Below, one piece after another: positions 53,701-61,268 of a stretch of 64,000 bases of DNA (positions within the stretch are counted from its first letter, which is position 1; every line of letters starts with the position of its first letter). Source of the stretch: Ktedonobacter racemifer DSM 44963 (GTDB lineage: Bacteria; Chloroflexota; Ktedonobacteria; Ktedonobacterales; Ktedonobacteraceae); NCBI RefSeq assembly GCF_000178855.1, contig NZ_ADVG01000005.1, positions 806,001 through 870,000 on the forward strand. The letters are read 5' to 3'. A program made the translations under genes and the position numbers. The notes beneath the pieces were generated by a model that was not told where the DNA came from, ran no database searches, and was given only the letters and a program-made list of their open reading frames with translations.

Positions 53701-54034
53701 CACCGCCATCGATACTACGATCACTCAGGAGCTGCGTGAGAAGGGCTGGATGCGCGACCTCGTCCACTATGTACAGGATATGCGCAAAAAGGCTGGCCTC
53801 AACATCGAGGATCATATCGGGCTGGCGCTCTACACCGATAGCGAACTGGCGGATGTCATTCTCGACTTTGCCCAGGCCATCCGCGCCAATACGCTGGCCG
53901 ATAACCTGCTCATCTCGATCAGCGAGGAGAAGGATAAACCCGCGTTCACGGAGCTCTACCGCGAGTCGATCTCACCAACCTCCGCAAAAAAGCTGGATAA
54001 ATACACCATTGAGGTCGTCATCGGCAAGATGTAG
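50738..54034 (+). CDS. ileS: Isoleucyl-tRNA synthetase
   Basis: A 1098-residue class I synthetase. The HIGH motif reads HHAW (NPMGVHHAWGRTYKD), the KMSKS loop is HKSKGN, and the editing domain (CP1) lies between (LAWTTTPWTLAANVAAAV, GTGIVHTAPGCGREDF). The C-terminal part has the anticodon-binding domain (DRWIISELQQTI) and a long tail with FALFL-like lengths as in type-2 IleRS. Editing residues look intact, so mischarged Val-tRNA would still be cleared. Expression is governed by the T-box with Ile specifier upstream. Confidence 0.95.
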   Translation: MPVSSTVFRPVPDADRVDYPALERSIQQWWDEHQIRQQYLTRNAQSEKKYSFLDGPITANNPMGVHHAWGRTYKDIYQRFKTMQGYKQRYQNGFDSQGLWVEVEVEKSLGLQTKRDIEAYGIAEFVERCKERVFKFAQVQSEQSIRLGYWMDWGNDYFTLSDENNYTIWHFLKKCHERGLIYKGRDVMPWCPRCATGLSNMEMESEGYKELTHLSLYVRFPLVEKPGEYLLAWTTTPWTLAANVAAAVHPDLNYVRVEQDGEYYYLAEQLLPVLKALKGHDKGDYRVTETLKGHDMVGWTYRGPFDELPAAQGIVHRVVPGKDVNATEGTGIVHTAPGCGREDFLLGKEFNLEVIAPVDEFGVYIEGFDWLTGQSTASVGQQVADHLAKKGLLYRTQNYKHRYPTCWRCKTELIFRLVDEWFISMDQLRHEIMEVVKQITWLPSWGNEREMDWLRNMDDWMISKKRYWGLALPIFDCPACGHFEVIGSKEELKALAVSGWEEFDGHTPHRPYVDAVKIHCAQCGAEVSRIKDVGNPWLDAGIVPYSTLHYLTDHASWQEWFPADFVTESFPGQFRNWFYSMLVMSTVLEQTAPFKTLLGYATVYGEDGTPMHKSKGNLVVFDEAADRIGADTMRWLYSNHVSEQNLNFPNIPTPEEMEKSQLTGQPIRLSEKWMLVRRTMDKLWNVYGFFIKYANIDNFDPTKHQLPVAERDALDRWIISELQQTIQSVTQGLEQYDTTKPAEAVQSFLDDLSNWYLRRSRDRVWGAELDKDKLATYLTLYECLTTLATLLAPFMPFLAEEFYQNLVRGINPQAPLSVHLCDWPVAQPELIDEPLVRDTHLVMQIVSLGRATRAKAQIKVRQPLQTIHVRVPSAQEEEAIQRLREQVLEELNIEYLRLMRRDSRMLAYTLKPQFKVLGAKYGPVVQKILAYFKTLTEDEAQAAAEHLNTQGKLDLTFGETHVSLTSEEVQVVSTARPGYVAAEEHGYVTAIDTTITQELREKGWMRDLVHYVQDMRKKAGLNIEDHIGLALYTDSELADVILDFAQAIRANTLADNLLISISEEKDKPAFTELYRESISPTSAKKLDKYTIEVVIGKM

Positions 54035-54051
54035 CGGGCTTTTCGTAGAGG

Positions 54052-54085
54052 GTGAGGCGTCTCTTTGGAGCTGCCTCACTTTTTT
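54052..54085 (+). terminator. Terminator of the ileS operon
   Basis: GTGAGGC and GCCTCAC around a 14-base loop, followed by six T; 17 bases after the stop. Confidence 0.85.
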
Positions 54086-54261
54086 ATTACCCAACAGGAA
54101 TAGAGAGAAACAAATTCTTGCTTGTTCCACCGGAAAATCACCCTATCAGGCGATGTTCGTGCGCCGCTCTTTGCTATACACTAGCAGCAGACGGAGCAAG
54201 CAAGAGAGCGGCTTGCAGGGAACGCAAACGGATTCTACCGAAGGAGTACAAGGGTACACAT

Positions 54262-55035
54262 ATGACATCTCAGCATATAGAACAAGCATCTCTAACAACC
54301 AATGAGGTTGACCAGGCAGATTCCAGGACATATGATAATCAATCGGCACGCAAGAAACTTCCTATAAGCACAATGACTGTGATCGGGATCACATCTATCT
54401 GTACCGGGCTTCAGTTTCTCTATCCCTCAGTTCTGGCAGCTTTACGCCGTAACCCTGATGCTCTAGCGGCTGGCGAGTGGTGGCGGATGTTTACGCCGCT
54501 CCTGGTCCATGATGGAGGGCTGGGTCACTTTGCCTATGTGCTTGTAGGCCTGATCATTGTGGGGCTGACGGTTGAGCGTTTGTTTGGGAGCTGGCGTTGG
54601 CTTCTACTTTACCTTGCAGGTGGCCTGGTTGGAGAGATTGCGGGCTACGCCTGGGATCCGGATGGCGCTGGAGCCTCCGTTGCTATGTGTGGACTCATGG
54701 GGGGGCTGTTTATCTGGCTCTTGCGGCGCCGTGAATCCCTGAGCCTACTTGTTGCTCTCTACCTGGTTAGCCTGGTCGCAGCTCTCAGCGGCGCGGTCAT
54801 TGGTGGCCTTATTCCCGTTATTCTCCTGTGTGTGCTGGCCAGCAGCGCCATTTTCTGGATGTTTAAGCTCCATGTCTCTTCACATATCATACGCTATAGC
54901 GTGAGCTTCTTTGGGCTGGCTGGCGCGCTCTTCCTTCTGCTCTTTCACGATATTCATGGCGCGTCGCTACTCGCGGGAGCTAGCGTCGCCGTTCTCTTGT
55001 TCTGGGTCAACCCACATCTCAGACGATATTTGTAA
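54262..55035 (+). CDS. Rhomboid-like intramembrane protease
   Basis: About 257 residues with seven hydrophobic segments after a soluble 36-residue start. The W/R region (GEWWRMFTPLLVHDGGLGHFAY) and the serine loop (GAGASVAMCGLMGG, Ser about residue 142) are recognisable, as is a late His in DIHGASLLAG, which could be the catalytic partner. The usual GxSG reads GASV, and the HxxxN Asn is missing, so activity is uncertain. The ATG at 54262 is chosen because AAGGG lies 7 bases before it; a longer frame starts inside the ileS terminator. Confidence 0.75.
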   Translation: MTSQHIEQASLTTNEVDQADSRTYDNQSARKKLPISTMTVIGITSICTGLQFLYPSVLAALRRNPDALAAGEWWRMFTPLLVHDGGLGHFAYVLVGLIIVGLTVERLFGSWRWLLLYLAGGLVGEIAGYAWDPDGAGASVAMCGLMGGLFIWLLRRRESLSLLVALYLVSLVAALSGAVIGGLIPVILLCVLASSAIFWMFKLHVSSHIIRYSVSFFGLAGALFLLLFHDIHGASLLAGASVAVLLFWVNPHLRRYL

Positions 55036-55405
55036 GTGGGGGTGCGTCATGACACTCTTTGTGAGCTGCTAGCTTGACGCACTCATCGATGTACTTGTAT
55101 AATACCGCTGTATCCACGTATTCTTATCGGAGGTTCTGACTTCTATGCCAGTGTACCGCTAACTTCATCCTGCTTCCTGCTCAGCCAGGAAAACAGACAC
55201 CACCATTCTTGCGCCCATCGCTCACGCGTTATTTTATCGTGAATGAGCGCAGTCTTTCCGTGCCTGAATACCGCATAGCATGATTCTTGCGCGACATCTC
55301 CTCTGATGATTTTGCCAGAGTGAGACGGCACATAGGAAAGCAAGCCACAAGGTGGTGGGAAGCCGATGTTGTTAGTAAGGTAGATCATAGAAGGAGTTTA
55401 TACTC
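55036..55405. other. Intergenic region with a promoter but no clear gene
   Basis: A good promoter and ribosome site (55074-55162) lead only to a five-codon frame. A minus-strand frame of 81 codons (55143-55388) has no ribosome site or known motif and is not called. Confidence 0.5.
55074..55162 (+). promoter_or_regulatory. Sigma-70 promoter, ribosome site and five-codon frame
   Basis: TTGACG (55074-55079), 18-base spacer, TATAAT (55098-55103), GGAGG (55129-55133), ATG at 55145 and TAA at 55160-55162 (peptide MPVYR). It may be a leader peptide for the DinB gene 240 bases downstream or the remnant of a lost gene. Confidence 0.55.
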
Positions 55406-55915
55406 ATGACAACGGGACTTTCCGACTTTTTCAAATATAACCTCTGGGCCAACCTGCGTTTGCTCGATGCGTGCGCCCAACTCTCCGATGTCCAACTGGA
55501 TTTCACCATGCAAGGGACGTATGGCAGTGTACGCGAGACCCTCTTTCACATGTTCGCTTCCGAAGAAGGCTATGCTCAGCATTGTGCTGGAACCGCGCCT
55601 ACCCCTCGATTGAAGGAACTAACTGCTTTCCCAGGCTTCGACGAACTGCGGCGGCGAGCAGAGTGGTCGGGAAAGGAGCTCATTACATTTGCTGAGCAGG
55701 GAGAGCTGGACCGTATCCTCTCTCTTGATGAGGGAACCTACGAGGCTCCGGTCATCGTCGTATTGATTCAGGCTATCAATCACGCCATCGATCACAGCTC
55801 ACAGATCGCTACTCTGTTGAGTCAACAGGGGATTGAGGCTCCCGGCCTCGATAGCTGGTCGTATAACGATGCTATGTATGCTGCGCAAGGTAGGAGTAGT
55901 CACCTTATCGGATAA
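55406..55915 (+). CDS. DinB-family protein
   Basis: A 169-residue four-helix-bundle protein. Three histidines in the usual places (LFHMFASEE near residue 49, NHAIDHSSQI near 125-130) should bind a metal. DinB/YfiT-like proteins often act as thiol-dependent transferases (bacillithiol or mycothiol S-transferases) or are of unknown function. GAAGGAG precedes the start. A strong terminator follows. Confidence 0.9.
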   Translation: MTTGLSDFFKYNLWANLRLLDACAQLSDVQLDFTMQGTYGSVRETLFHMFASEEGYAQHCAGTAPTPRLKELTAFPGFDELRRRAEWSGKELITFAEQGELDRILSLDEGTYEAPVIVVLIQAINHAIDHSSQIATLLSQQGIEAPGLDSWSYNDAMYAAQGRSSHLIG

Positions 55916-55933
55916 TATGCTTTAGCGAAGGCA

Positions 55934-55977
55934 AAAAAAGAGTATGGGAGGACAAGTATCCTCCCATACTCTTTTTT
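55934..55977. terminator. Bidirectional terminator
   Basis: AAAAAAGAGTATGGGAGG and its exact complement with an 8-base loop, with A- and T-runs for both directions, between the DinB gene and the convergent HAD gene. Confidence 0.92.
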
Positions 55978-55988
55978 GGTCTTGCCAG

Positions 55989-56831
55989 CTATTGGTTTCT
56001 GGCTTCTTGCTCCCAGGTCTCCAGGTGCTCAAACAATTCTGTAAGCGTCTTGACGACAGCCGAAGGTGTCACATCTGCTGGCCGAGGCCAGGGATATTCG
56101 TTATAACGCCACACACCGCGCATGCCTGCTCGCTGGGCGCCTCGCACATCGTCGACCATGCGATCTCCAACCATCACACATGCGCTGACTGCGACGCCGA
56201 GCCTGCGCGCGGCCTCCTGGAAGACATAGGAATGAGGTTTGGAGTAGGGCAGGTCTGAGGTATACATGACGACGTCCAGTAGCGAGGTCAGCCCATGGGT
56301 CGCCAGGTCGGCGTCATGCCAGGCCGCCGCCCACCAGGTATTCGAGAGTAGCCCCAGGCGATAGCCACGCTTGCGCAACTCCAGCAGGGTCTCGACCGTT
56401 TCCGGGAAAATGGTGGCCCATCCGATAATGGCGTTGGCATAGCCATCCAGGGCCGTCATTAAAGCCTCTTTGCTCACTTCACACTTGAGGCGTTGGAAGC
56501 CATCAAGCAACACGACATCAGGGGTGTTACTGGTATGCTGCTCATTGACCCGCTGCCAGTGGGCCTTCTCGGCCTCGCGCATAGCGCGCACATATGCCTC
56601 TTTCGTCGGCCACTCCTGCTCGTTGGAGCGTGCCACCAGGTGCTCGTAGGAGAGTCCCCAGCGTCGCTCAATATCTTCATCCCAGTCGGGCCAGTCAATA
56701 AGCGTTCCGCCCAGATCAAAGACGATGGCCTGAATGACTCCTTGCCGTGTCGGCTTCTTCTCTTCTTGGCTCTCTCCGTTGTGTAGTTGCTCTTGTGGAC
56801 TGGCCACCGCGTCTTCGCTCTGTTCAGGCAT
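55989..56831 (-). CDS. HAD-family hydrolase (first of two)
   Basis: A 280-residue phosphatase-like protein. Motif I reads FDLGGTLID (about 37-45), motif II LLSNTWW, motif III Lys in YSKPHSYVF, and motif IV VGDRMVDDVRGA with both aspartates. The first 30 residues are a hydrophilic extension. The substrate cannot be read from sequence. It is followed upstream on the same strand by a second HAD gene and hisI, but 105 bases separate it from them. Confidence 0.9.
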   Translation of the reverse strand: MPEQSEDAVASPQEQLHNGESQEEKKPTRQGVIQAIVFDLGGTLIDWPDWDEDIERRWGLSYEHLVARSNEQEWPTKEAYVRAMREAEKAHWQRVNEQHTSNTPDVVLLDGFQRLKCEVSKEALMTALDGYANAIIGWATIFPETVETLLELRKRGYRLGLLSNTWWAAAWHDADLATHGLTSLLDVVMYTSDLPYSKPHSYVFQEAARRLGVAVSACVMVGDRMVDDVRGAQRAGMRGVWRYNEYPWPRPADVTPSAVVKTLTELFEHLETWEQEARNQ

Positions 56832-56936
56832 GTGTAACCACCCGTTTTAATCTCGCATTTCTCATTTTCTTCTTTGTACACGCCTCTTAAGGGGAGGACT
56901 GGCATTATATCCTCTCCACCTCGCTTTGTCCAGCAA

Positions 56937-57674
56937 TCAAAGCTCTTCCACCCTGACACCGTCCAGGTATGCCAGTAGGCCCTTAATACTCTCGATGCGT
57001 GCACCACGCCAGGTGCGCGCCTCGTGGCAGCGCGGATTATGCTCTTCAGAGTAGGGCACGCGAATAAGCACCGCCTCCATGCCAATGGCCTGGGCGCCAG
57101 CCAGCTCGTTGCTCTCGCCATTCGCGATAAAGAGGCCCCGTTCAGGGGCGATCCCCAAGCGCTCGTATGCCAGGTGGTAGATACGTGGATCTGGCTTCTT
57201 TAACTTTACCGAGCAGGAGAAAATGGGTACATCAATCAATGCTGCCAGAGGGGTTGTTCTCCAGATCAAGGGCACTTCGCTGCTACAATCGCTAATGAGT
57301 CCAAGCTTATATCCCGCTGCGCGCAGCGTCTCCAGCGTCTCCAGTGCATCATGTCGGGGCTTCAATGATTGTCGCGTCAGTTCCAGGCGCCGTCGTACCG
57401 CATGCTGAATTTGCTCTGGCTTCGGCGTAATTCCAAGCTCTGTACAAATATAGAGAATATTCGCTTCCACGTCGGGGAGATGGCCCGCGGCACGCAGAGG
57501 CCAGGTATCATGCATCCACATCTGGAGGAAGATGTCGCGTGGCGCGCCGACGAAACTCGCCATTTCCTCCAGCGTTTGGGTAAAAGGTTCTGTGAGTAGA
57601 TCATCGACCAGTGTGCCAAAGAGGTCGAAGATAATGGCATCGTATGGTAGATTCGTCCTTGCTTGCTCTACCAT
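56937..57674 (-). CDS. HAD-family hydrolase (second), altered motif IV
   Basis: A 245-residue protein with motif I FDLFGTLVDD, motif II GLISDCSSE, and motif III KKPDPRIYH. Motif IV, usually GDxxxxD, reads IANGESNELAGAQ, so the Mg-binding aspartates are Asn/Glu here. Activity may be reduced or changed. Its start overlaps the stop of the HisI-like gene by two or three bases, indicating translational coupling and a shared role. Confidence 0.85.
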   Translation of the reverse strand: MVEQARTNLPYDAIIFDLFGTLVDDLLTEPFTQTLEEMASFVGAPRDIFLQMWMHDTWPLRAAGHLPDVEANILYICTELGITPKPEQIQHAVRRRLELTRQSLKPRHDALETLETLRAAGYKLGLISDCSSEVPLIWRTTPLAALIDVPIFSCSVKLKKPDPRIYHLAYERLGIAPERGLFIANGESNELAGAQAIGMEAVLIRVPYSEEHNPRCHEARTWRGARIESIKGLLAYLDGVRVEEL

Positions 57675-57675
57675 G

Positions 57676-58632
57676 CTACTGCACCAGCCCTTTTCTGCGC
57701 ATCTGTCCCAGGTCGAACTCCGCTGGAGCCAGGGGATCTACGCCCGCGGCCGCGCAGGCCCAGCCAATCAACATAAAACCGATGGTCAGTCCCCTGGAAA
57801 TGATCTCTGGCTGACCTGAGGCTACCATACGCGCACACTCTTCGCGCAATTCTATAACCCGGCTGTCGTTATAACGTCCGTGATAGCCCTCTAGTAGGGC
57901 CTGGTGTGGCTCAAAGTCTGGATAGGGGATGCTACAGCCTGCCGCCAGCAGGAAGAGCCAGTACCCAACCTGGCTGCCCTCCAGGACGGTGTCCGACTGG
58001 CGTCCACTATGCACATGCTCCCCGCTCTGTACCTCCGCCAGTTCCTCCAACTCATCCCCCAACCGCGAGGCAAGATAGCTCTGGCTGCGCTCCTGTAAGA
58101 GCCGCGAGGTGTTAGATTCCTCGCTCAGGTCGTGGTCGCGCAGGTAGATGTACACTCCATATAACTGACGTAATGCGTCCTGCAGTTTCTGCTCTGTCTC
58201 CATGGAAATATACTCCTTGTCTTTTGCCTGTTCTTGCTTGACGCCTACTGCATGCGTATAGACCTGTTGGGGATCAAAAATTCGCTCGGCGATGGTCACA
58301 TAGCTATTATCATCTTCAAGACGTCGGTAGTAACAACTCCGATATCCCTCGTGGCACGCGGCCTCTCCCTGTTGGATCACCCGTATCACAATGCTGTTCT
58401 CTTCACAATTGACGAATATGCCTCGCACCTGTTGCGTATGCCCCGATTGCTCACCTTTGCGCCAGATGGTATTACGCGAGCGACTATAGAAGTGTGTGTA
58501 GCCACTCTCTCGTGTCCGCTCCAATGCTTTGTCGTTCATAAACGCAACCATCAGGACCTCATTGGTGGCATCGTCCTGAATGACCACGGGAATCAACCCT
58601 TGCCGATCAAATTTCAATGGTAGTTCGCTCAT
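57676..58632 (-). CDS. hisI: HisI-like (phosphoribosyl-AMP cyclohydrolase) fusion with helical C-terminal domain
   Basis: A 318-residue protein. The first 110 residues resemble HisI, with the zinc cysteines (C in NCEEN; ACHEGYRSC) present. The magnesium motif DCDxD reads NCEEN, so two or three Asp are replaced. The C-terminal 170 residues are not a normal HisE: they have a MazG-like helix (LGDELEELAE) without the usual second acidic pair. No other his genes are nearby; a HAD gene is coupled downstream. It may serve a side pathway rather than histidine synthesis. Confidence 0.75.
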   Translation of the reverse strand: MSELPLKFDRQGLIPVVIQDDATNEVLMVAFMNDKALERTRESGYTHFYSRSRNTIWRKGEQSGHTQQVRGIFVNCEENSIVIRVIQQGEAACHEGYRSCYYRRLEDDNSYVTIAERIFDPQQVYTHAVGVKQEQAKDKEYISMETEQKLQDALRQLYGVYIYLRDHDLSEESNTSRLLQERSQSYLASRLGDELEELAEVQSGEHVHSGRQSDTVLEGSQVGYWLFLLAAGCSIPYPDFEPHQALLEGYHGRYNDSRVIELREECARMVASGQPEIISRGLTIGFMLIGWACAAAGVDPLAPAEFDLGQMRRKGLVQ

Positions 58633-58982
58633 TACAGCCTCTCCTCCCGATTACCTTGCTATCTATGCCAGTAGTAATGCCATCCGCTTTATATAGTAGC
58701 ACAGACAGTGCTCCTCTTTACCAAACAGACAAGCATGACTGACAATCGATACATTTGTTATTGTTAATATAGCTTCATTTAGTGAAATAGCCCACTAGTA
58801 TTTAGTGAGCATGAATATTGCCACATGCTAAAAAATCTATTATTATTCGTTTAAATGATAAATTGCCCGAATAGAGATTGGCAGTGTAACACAAGCTAAA
58901 TTTTTCTAACACTTATCAATCGTCAAAGCGTGATAATCCTTATATCAAAAAACAATAGAGTAAATAGATGTGGGAGTTTTGC
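58633..58982. other. AT-rich intergenic region before the pseudokinase gene
   Basis: About 350 bases clearly richer in A and T than its surroundings, without a gene. It should hold the promoters of the divergent hisI-like and pseudokinase genes. Confidence 0.5.
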
Positions 58983-61226
58983 ATGGTGGAAAGAAAAGAG
59001 CAAACAGAAAATCCAGGTTACCAGAAAGGGCAACAGATCGGGCAGTACCAGGTGGTTGGCCAGCTCGATCAGGGGCGCTTTGCTGGTACCTTTTTAGGAC
59101 AGCATATTCATCATAAAAAGCAGTATGTGCTTGATATGCATACTCAGCCCCTGGCCGATGAACTGAAAGAAGCCTTTCTTCAGCAAGCCCGTCACCTGGA
59201 GAAGTTGACGCATCCGCATGTCCTCCAGGTACGTGATGCCGGGTTGGAGAACCGTATGCCCTTTCTGGTCGTCGAGTACGTGCCACATATCACCCTGCGC
59301 CAGGTCTACCCCAAAGAGAAAGTTCAGCCTCTCGCGAAGTTTCTTACGTACTTGAAACAGGTAGCCGAGGCCCTGCAATATGCCCATGAGAAGGGTTATC
59401 TGCATAGGCAGCTCCGGCCAGAGAATCTTCTTCTCAATCGTAATAACCAGGTACTGGTCTATGATTTTGCCCTCGATGCCCTGATCAAGAATCGTAAACG
59501 TGTCGGGCAACAGAATGCCCAGCAAGCGCTTGATGCTATTCCCTATACCGCGCCAGAGCAAATTCAGGGGAACCCCTGTGCGGCGAGTGATCAATACTCC
59601 CTGGCGGTGATTGTCTATGAATGGCTCGCTGGCAATCCGCCATTTCAGGGATCATATGTGGAGATCGCCAATCAGCATGTGCATACTCAACCGCCCGCGC
59701 TTCGCTTAAAAGTGCCGGGTATTGCCAGCCAGGCCGAGAAAGCCATTATGCGTGCCCTGGCAAAGGAGCCAGGGCGTCGTCATGTCTCACTCCAAGCCTT
59801 TGTGAATGCTTTGGAAGAGGCGTATACCCAGAACCAGGTCACAGCTAAGAAGATTTCTTCCTCAGAGGCTACACCCACTGAAGCCAGGCCGGTGCCTCAG
59901 CAGCAGATCGCAGAGACACCCACGCTAATGATTGTTGATTCGGTCTCGACGTCTTCTTCGCCACAAGCGCATACTAATGCTACCACTTCATCAGCGGTAC
60001 CTTCCGTCGCCCAGCTCTCGCCTGCGCCGTCATTACCTGCTACGCCGCCACCGACGGCGAGCCAGACCCATAGCATATATGGAGCGCTCCCACTTACACC
60101 GACGGAGCTGGCTCCCATTGATCCTCCAGTAGAATATTCGCCAGCCAGGCGCGATGAGCCTGAGCCGCTTACACGGCGCGCACTTATGACGGGTCTGCTT
60201 GGCCTGGCTGTGGCAGGTGGGGCAATCGGCACCTGGTATCTCATTACGCGTAAGAGCGGAAATGCCTCCCATAGCGTAAACACGACGAACACGACATCTC
60301 GCGCGACACAACCTCAGATCACAAGTGATGGAACGTTGATCTATCGCGCCCATCCCGCTCGTGTGAACTCTATTGCCTGGTCGCCTGATGGGAAGCTGAT
60401 CGCTTCGGCAAGCGATGACCAGCTTATCCAGGTCTTTGACGCAGGGACTGGAGTAGTCAAGCGGACATACATAGGACATACAGGAGCCGTAACTAATGTT
60501 GCCTGGTCGCCTGATGGGACGCGCCTGGCCTCTGCAAGTGAAGATCACACTCTTCAGGTGTGGGATGCTGCCAATGGAGAGAAACTCACTACCTATCAAG
60601 GTCACTCTGGGATCGTGAATGCGCTCTCCTGGTCATCTGATGGCCAACTCATTGCCTCTGCGAGCGAGGATAAATCAGTTCAGGTCTGGAATAGTGCTAG
60701 TGGTGGCCTGTTCCTCAATTATCAACAGCATAGCGCAGGTGTGCTCTGTGTCGCGTGGGCGCCCGATGGGCATAGCATCGCTTCAGGCTCCTGGGATGAT
60801 ACGCTGCAAGATTGGGCGACCATCCCCAGCGATGCCTTTGCGATTGGGCAGACCATCTTCAAGTATGGAGGCCATACCGCTGAGATCTACACCGTTGCCT
60901 GGTCCCCTGACGGTCAGTTTATCGCCTCTGGGGGCGGCGACCGAACCGTACTGATTGGGCGAGGGGTCGATGGTGTCACGAAGGTCAAATACCTTGGGCA
61001 TAATGATGCCGTGCATGGAATCTCCTGGTCCCCTGATGGCAAACTGATCGCGTCTTGTAGTGAAGATGGGACCGTTCAGGTTTGGGATGCTTCCAGTAGG
61101 CAAGTGCTCTACACCTATCACGGTCACTCGCGTAGTGTCTACGCCGTTGCCTGGTCGCCCGATGGGAGGCGTATCGCCTCCTCTAGCGCAGATAATACCG
61201 TTCAGGTCTGGAGACCGAAGCGCTAG
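58983..61226 (+). CDS. WD40-repeat pseudokinase
   Basis: About 747 residues. A Hanks-type kinase fold (about 20-275) whose key residues are lost: the beta-3 Lys position is Asp51 (YVLDM), HRD reads HRQ (141-143, HRQLRPEN), DFG reads DFA (161-163). YTAPEQIQG keeps the APE motif. A Ser/Thr/Pro linker, one membrane helix (ALMTGLLGLAVAGGAIGTWYL) and seven WD40 repeats follow, probably a closed propeller outside the cell. It likely acts as a scaffold or receptor. The ATG at 58983 has GGGAG 7 bases upstream. Genes downstream encode a glycoside hydrolase and a glycosyltransferase. Confidence 0.9.
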   Translation: MVERKEQTENPGYQKGQQIGQYQVVGQLDQGRFAGTFLGQHIHHKKQYVLDMHTQPLADELKEAFLQQARHLEKLTHPHVLQVRDAGLENRMPFLVVEYVPHITLRQVYPKEKVQPLAKFLTYLKQVAEALQYAHEKGYLHRQLRPENLLLNRNNQVLVYDFALDALIKNRKRVGQQNAQQALDAIPYTAPEQIQGNPCAASDQYSLAVIVYEWLAGNPPFQGSYVEIANQHVHTQPPALRLKVPGIASQAEKAIMRALAKEPGRRHVSLQAFVNALEEAYTQNQVTAKKISSSEATPTEARPVPQQQIAETPTLMIVDSVSTSSSPQAHTNATTSSAVPSVAQLSPAPSLPATPPPTASQTHSIYGALPLTPTELAPIDPPVEYSPARRDEPEPLTRRALMTGLLGLAVAGGAIGTWYLITRKSGNASHSVNTTNTTSRATQPQITSDGTLIYRAHPARVNSIAWSPDGKLIASASDDQLIQVFDAGTGVVKRTYIGHTGAVTNVAWSPDGTRLASASEDHTLQVWDAANGEKLTTYQGHSGIVNALSWSSDGQLIASASEDKSVQVWNSASGGLFLNYQQHSAGVLCVAWAPDGHSIASGSWDDTLQDWATIPSDAFAIGQTIFKYGGHTAEIYTVAWSPDGQFIASGGGDRTVLIGRGVDGVTKVKYLGHNDAVHGISWSPDGKLIASCSEDGTVQVWDASSRQVLYTYHGHSRSVYAVAWSPDGRRIASSSADNTVQVWRPKR

Positions 61227-61268
61227 CGAGCTTTGAACGTGTTTGAGAGCTTATTCAAGAGGTATTCC

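Noticed and set aside
55143..55388. Minus-strand 81-codon frame before the DinB gene
   Set aside because: No ribosome site and it runs over the promoter region; could be real but nothing supports it.
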